From the NCBI GenBank assembly GCA_021786335.1, contig JAJYNM010000009.1:1-15242 (forward strand): 15,242 bases of DNA. The letters run 5' to 3'. The position numbers and the translations under genes were made by a program. The DNA is from an archaeon. Its GTDB lineage: Archaea > Thermoproteota > Nitrososphaeria > Nitrososphaerales > UBA183. Shown one piece after another: positions 13,131-15,242 of this stretch; position 1 is the first letter of the stretch; each line of letters starts with the position of its first letter. The notes under the pieces were generated by a model. It had not been told where the DNA came from, made no database searches, and saw only the letters and a list, made by a program, of their open reading frames with translations.

Positions 13131-14158
13131 CCCCGCTTGGGGTCGAACATCTCCTCAGGGATGTGCAGGTAGCGCGACTTCTGGCTGTCGAGCATGATGA
13201 TGGAAAGGGAGCTCCTGACGTCTTCGGTGTTGCTCTCGATGTACCTCGTGGTCTCGTAAAGCTTGTCCATGGGGACGTCGAGCAGGGCGAAGTAGTCCCC
13301 GACCTCTGACCCTCCCTCAAGCCAGGTGAAGGGGATCTTGTTCATGACCTTCCTCGTCTTGACGACCCCTTCCTGGCCGACCCCCTTGACGAGGGTCAGC
13401 ATCTGCATCAGCTCCCCCGGCTTCCCCTCGATGGCGGGGCGCCTCCACCTCACGTTGCTGTTGAGTATCAGCTTGCCCTTCACGACGTGCTCGGCGTTGT
13501 GGTACCTGAGGGTCCGCGGGTTGGCCCCGATCTCGGCGGCCACCTTGACTATGCTCACCGTCGGGTTCTCCTGCATCGCCTTCAGTATCTTGACGTCCAT
13601 GTAGTCCACTTCGGCGTCCCTGTTCACGTCCAGCGTGGTGGCGCCGCTCTCCCCCTGGGTCATCTCGACCCTGCGCCAGTCCACTTTCCACTTCTTGGCG
13701 TCGAAGTCGTAGAACTCGGGCCTGAAGGAGGGGTACCTGAGCCACTTCGCCTCGTAGATGGCGTAGTCGGTGATGCGCTTCTGCTGCTTGAGGAACGACA
13801 TGACGTCGATGTACTTCTTCTTGAACCGGAATGGGACCGCGTAGAGCCCCACGTATTTCGACGCGCCTATGGCCTTCCCCTCGAAGAAGAGGTAGCTCAC
13901 CTCTCCGAGCCATTCCTGGCTGGGCTCCGAGTCCACCACCATCAGCCCCGTGGACATCCCGAGCTCGGCGTGGTTGAGGTTGACCTGGACCCCCAGGCCG
14001 TACTTCGTGAGCTGCTTGTTCACCTTGTAGCGGACTGTCTCGGGGTTGATCCCCGTCATCCTCGCGAGGAGGGAGTAGTTGGAGACCCCGATCTGCTTGA
14101 TGGTCTCGATGAGGAGGTAGTCGAGGTTCCTCCGCTTTATCTTGTCGAAGGCACCCAT
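13061..14158 (-). CDS. Two-HTH transcription regulator of the prenyl operon
   Basis: 365 residues from ATG 14158. Two winged-helix-like segments are visible: residues about 11-50 (LLIETIKQIGVSNYSLLARM, then INPETVRYKV) and about 183-231 (VDYMDVKILKAMQENPTVSI, then ANPRTLRYHN), each followed by an alpha/beta stretch. This duplicated layout resembles Lrp/AsnC-like regulators, though no exact family is recognised. It is the first gene of a probable operon with the prenyltransferase and polyprenyl synthase, so feedback control of isoprenoid supply is a natural guess. The open frame extends to ATG 14233, but a TATA-like element at 14184-14193 lies inside that extension, favouring ATG 14158 (or GTG 14173). 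The divergent KaiC-like gene shares the promoter region. Confidence 0.8.
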   Translation of the reverse strand: MGAFDKIKRRNLDYLLIETIKQIGVSNYSLLARMTGINPETVRYKVNKQLTKYGLGVQVNLNHAELGMSTGLMVVDSEPSQEWLGEVSYLFFEGKAIGASKYVGLYAVPFRFKKKYIDVMSFLKQQKRITDYAIYEAKWLRYPSFRPEFYDFDAKKWKVDWRRVEMTQGESGATTLDVNRDAEVDYMDVKILKAMQENPTVSIVKVAAEIGANPRTLRYHNAEHVVKGKLILNSNVRWRRPAIEGKPGELMQMLTLVKGVGQEGVVKTRKVMNKIPFTWLEGGSEVGDYFALLDVPMDKLYETTRYIESNTEDVRSSLSIIMLDSQKSRYLHIPEEMFDPKRGWTLPSYRQEMAKIGDGEERRHS

Positions 14159-14183
14159 TGTCGCGGGTTTCACGGAGCCTACG

Positions 14184-14193
14184 CCTAATAGAG
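14184..14193 (-). promoter_or_regulatory. Candidate TATA box of the regulator-prenyl operon
   Basis: CTCTATTAGG on the minus strand lies about 30 bases before ATG 14158. The upstream bases (CAGATTCACAACCC) resemble those before the second winged-helix gene (CAAATCCATAATCC), suggesting a shared BRE/TATA context. Confidence 0.5.
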
Positions 14194-14238
14194 GGTTGTG
14201 AATCTGAGGTCTATATCCGTTGTCCGTCGGCAACTTTG

Positions 14239-14246
14239 CTTATATA
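14239..14246 (+). promoter_or_regulatory. TATA box of the second KaiC-like gene
   Basis: CTTATATA in a GC-rich setting. Start of transcription would fall near 14268-14272, giving a leader of about 45 bases before ATG 14316, longer than for most genes here. Confidence 0.6.
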
Positions 14247-14276
14247 CTCACGCCTGGCTGATGCGAAAAACGGAAA

Positions 14277-14297
14277 GGAGGCTCATATACCACCTCC
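14277..14297 (+). promoter_or_regulatory. Leader hairpin covering a Shine-Dalgarno-like site
   Basis: GGAGG (14277-14281) can pair with CCTCC (14293-14297) across an 11-base loop in the predicted leader of the KaiC-like gene. No start codon lies at the normal distance from this GGAGG; the real ATG follows a weaker GGAAGAG 7 bases upstream. It may be a translational control element or chance. Confidence 0.35.
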
Positions 14298-14315
14298 CTC
14301 CGGAAGAGCGATCGT

Positions 14316-15014
14316 ATGGAAAGCGTAGCCGCCCAGCGGGTGCCGACGAGGGTCGTGGGCCTCGACCCGCTCATCCAGGGAGGCTTGCAGCAGGGAGACT
14401 TCGTCCTTCTAGTAGGTGGGATAGGGACCGGGAAGACAATCTTCTCGTCCCAGTTCGTCTACAACTCGGCAAAGGTGGACGACGAGCACGCCGTGTTCGC
14501 CACCTTCGAAGAGGACATCGGGAGCCTCAAGCGCAACATGAAGCTCTTCGGGATGGACTTCGACGCGCTGGAGAAGGAGAAGAAGGTGAAGCTCCTCGAC
14601 CTGGAGTCTCTCGAAGGGAGAGGGATGGGGTCGAACATCGAGACGCTCCTGGCGGCATTGGACGACATAAAGGCCAAGAGGCTCGTCGTGGACTCGCTCA
14701 CCGCTTTCCTGAGCGGGGCGAAGGAGAAGTTCGACTACAGCTTCCTCATGCACCTGGTATACAAGACCCTGAAGAGGGAGGGGATCACCACGCTGATGAC
14801 TGTGAGCAAGTTCCAGGCTGACCAGCCCATGAACAGCGGGATCGAGGAGTTCGTGGCGGACGGGATATTCCAGCTGGAGAACTACATAGGGAAGAACATG
14901 GAGCTGAGGACGAGGTTCCTGGTCAAGAAGCTGAGAGGGACCGAGCACAGCAGGAAGTACCACACCGTGGCGTTCACCCCGACGGGGATCAGCATACTCC
15001 CGTACTTCGACTAG
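14316..15014 (+). CDS. Single-domain KaiC-like ATPase, copy 2
   Basis: 232 residues. Walker A GGIGTGKT at 34-41, Glu pair in ATFEED at 65-66, Walker B RLVVDS at 122-127 and the late RGTEHSRKYHTVAF segment mark a KaiC-like RecA-fold ATPase, cytoplasmic. Motif spacing matches copy 1 at 10253 almost exactly, so the two are paralogues, though here no membrane partner is adjacent and the first Gly-rich loop has Ile instead of Pro. Such archaeal proteins are linked to signalling and motility control (ArlH is a relative), but no archaellum gene is in the window. ATG 14316 is the only in-frame start in the leader. It diverges from the regulator-prenyl operon and may share its control. Confidence 0.88.
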   Translation: MESVAAQRVPTRVVGLDPLIQGGLQQGDFVLLVGGIGTGKTIFSSQFVYNSAKVDDEHAVFATFEEDIGSLKRNMKLFGMDFDALEKEKKVKLLDLESLEGRGMGSNIETLLAALDDIKAKRLVVDSLTAFLSGAKEKFDYSFLMHLVYKTLKREGITTLMTVSKFQADQPMNSGIEEFVADGIFQLENYIGKNMELRTRFLVKKLRGTEHSRKYHTVAFTPTGISILPYFD

Positions 15015-15166
15015 AACAGGCGACTCCGCCATGCCGCTTGCGCCCCAGGCGATCAGTGGTCTCACACACGGCGTGCAAGAATTTCATACATCTTGGTCAG
15101 GAACGTGCAGTTATCAGGAAAACGGCAAAAATCGACTATAGAGCCCAAGGCAGTACTCCGGAGCTA

Positions 15167-15242
15167 ATGAACACGAAGAAATCACTGGCAATCAGCGCAC
15201 TATCATTGGTCACAGCGCTCGCACTCCTCGGCGCATCGGCGC
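15167..15242 (+). CDS. Secreted protein, 5' end only
   Basis: An open frame begins at ATG 15167 and runs off the right edge after 25 codons. It reads MNTKKSLAISALSLVTALAL and continues into LGASA: two lysines, a hydrophobic core and a small-residue end, a standard signal peptide. GGAG lies 3 bases before the ATG, rather close, and a TATA-like ACTATA about 28-30 bases upstream suggests a leaderless message instead. The mature protein lies outside the window, so no function can be given. Confidence 0.6.
   Translation, partial: MNTKKSLAISALSLVTALALLGASA

Noticed and set aside
14159..14233. ATG 14233 as start of the two-HTH regulator
   Set aside because: The extension contains a TATA-like element and has no domain match; its IHNP similarity to the extension at 8455 reflects similar promoter DNA, not protein.

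Overview
The window is about 15.2 kb of GC-rich archaeal DNA. Archaeal origin is indicated by AT-rich TATA boxes standing 30-40 bases before short-leader or leaderless genes, heavy AGG/AGA arginine use, two single-domain KaiC-like ATPases, ArnR-like winged-helix regulators, a SipW-type (Ser-His) signal peptidase and a polyprenyl synthase/UbiA pair of the kind used for archaeal lipids or quinones. I cannot fix the phylum from this window; a TACK/thaumarchaeal-type lineage is a guess.

Layout. 1-1921 (minus): a mobile element with a TnpB nuclease (its 3' end lies outside the window) and an overlapping upstream serine recombinase. The recombinase's N-terminus is a piece of another TnpB, and an IS200/IS605-type end hairpin lies just upstream. 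1976-2947 (plus): a von Willebrand A-domain protein. 3393-6353 (plus): a tight five-gene operon of three small secreted beta-rich proteins, a SipW-type signal peptidase and a large C-terminally membrane-anchored surface protein. This is the best candidate for an undescribed system: a possible TasA-like or archaeal-bundling-pilus-like extracellular filament with its own peptidase. 6354-6916: GC-rich sequence with no convincing gene. 6917-7846 (minus): unknown two-helix membrane protein. 8070-8877 (plus): two paralogous winged-helix regulators with near-identical promoters. 8874-10912 (minus): a KaiC-like ATPase followed by a multi-span membrane protein with a degenerate KaiC/DUF835-like tail, probably a sensing pair. 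About 11017-11106: a relic of a TnpB 3' end plus its right-end hairpin. 11192-14158 (minus): an isoprenoid operon in the order two-HTH regulator, UbiA prenyltransferase, polyprenyl diphosphate synthase. 14316-15014 (plus): a second KaiC-like ATPase, divergent from that operon. 15167-end (plus): the first codons of another secreted protein.

How the parts fit. The window combines surface biogenesis (secreted proteins plus dedicated peptidase), membrane-lipid or quinone prenylation, and signalling (two KaiC-like proteins, one membrane partner, three winged-helix regulators). Many starts appear to be TTG or GTG, and genes inside operons overlap or nearly touch, which suggests translational coupling. 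All functional assignments come from reading motifs; no database search was possible.
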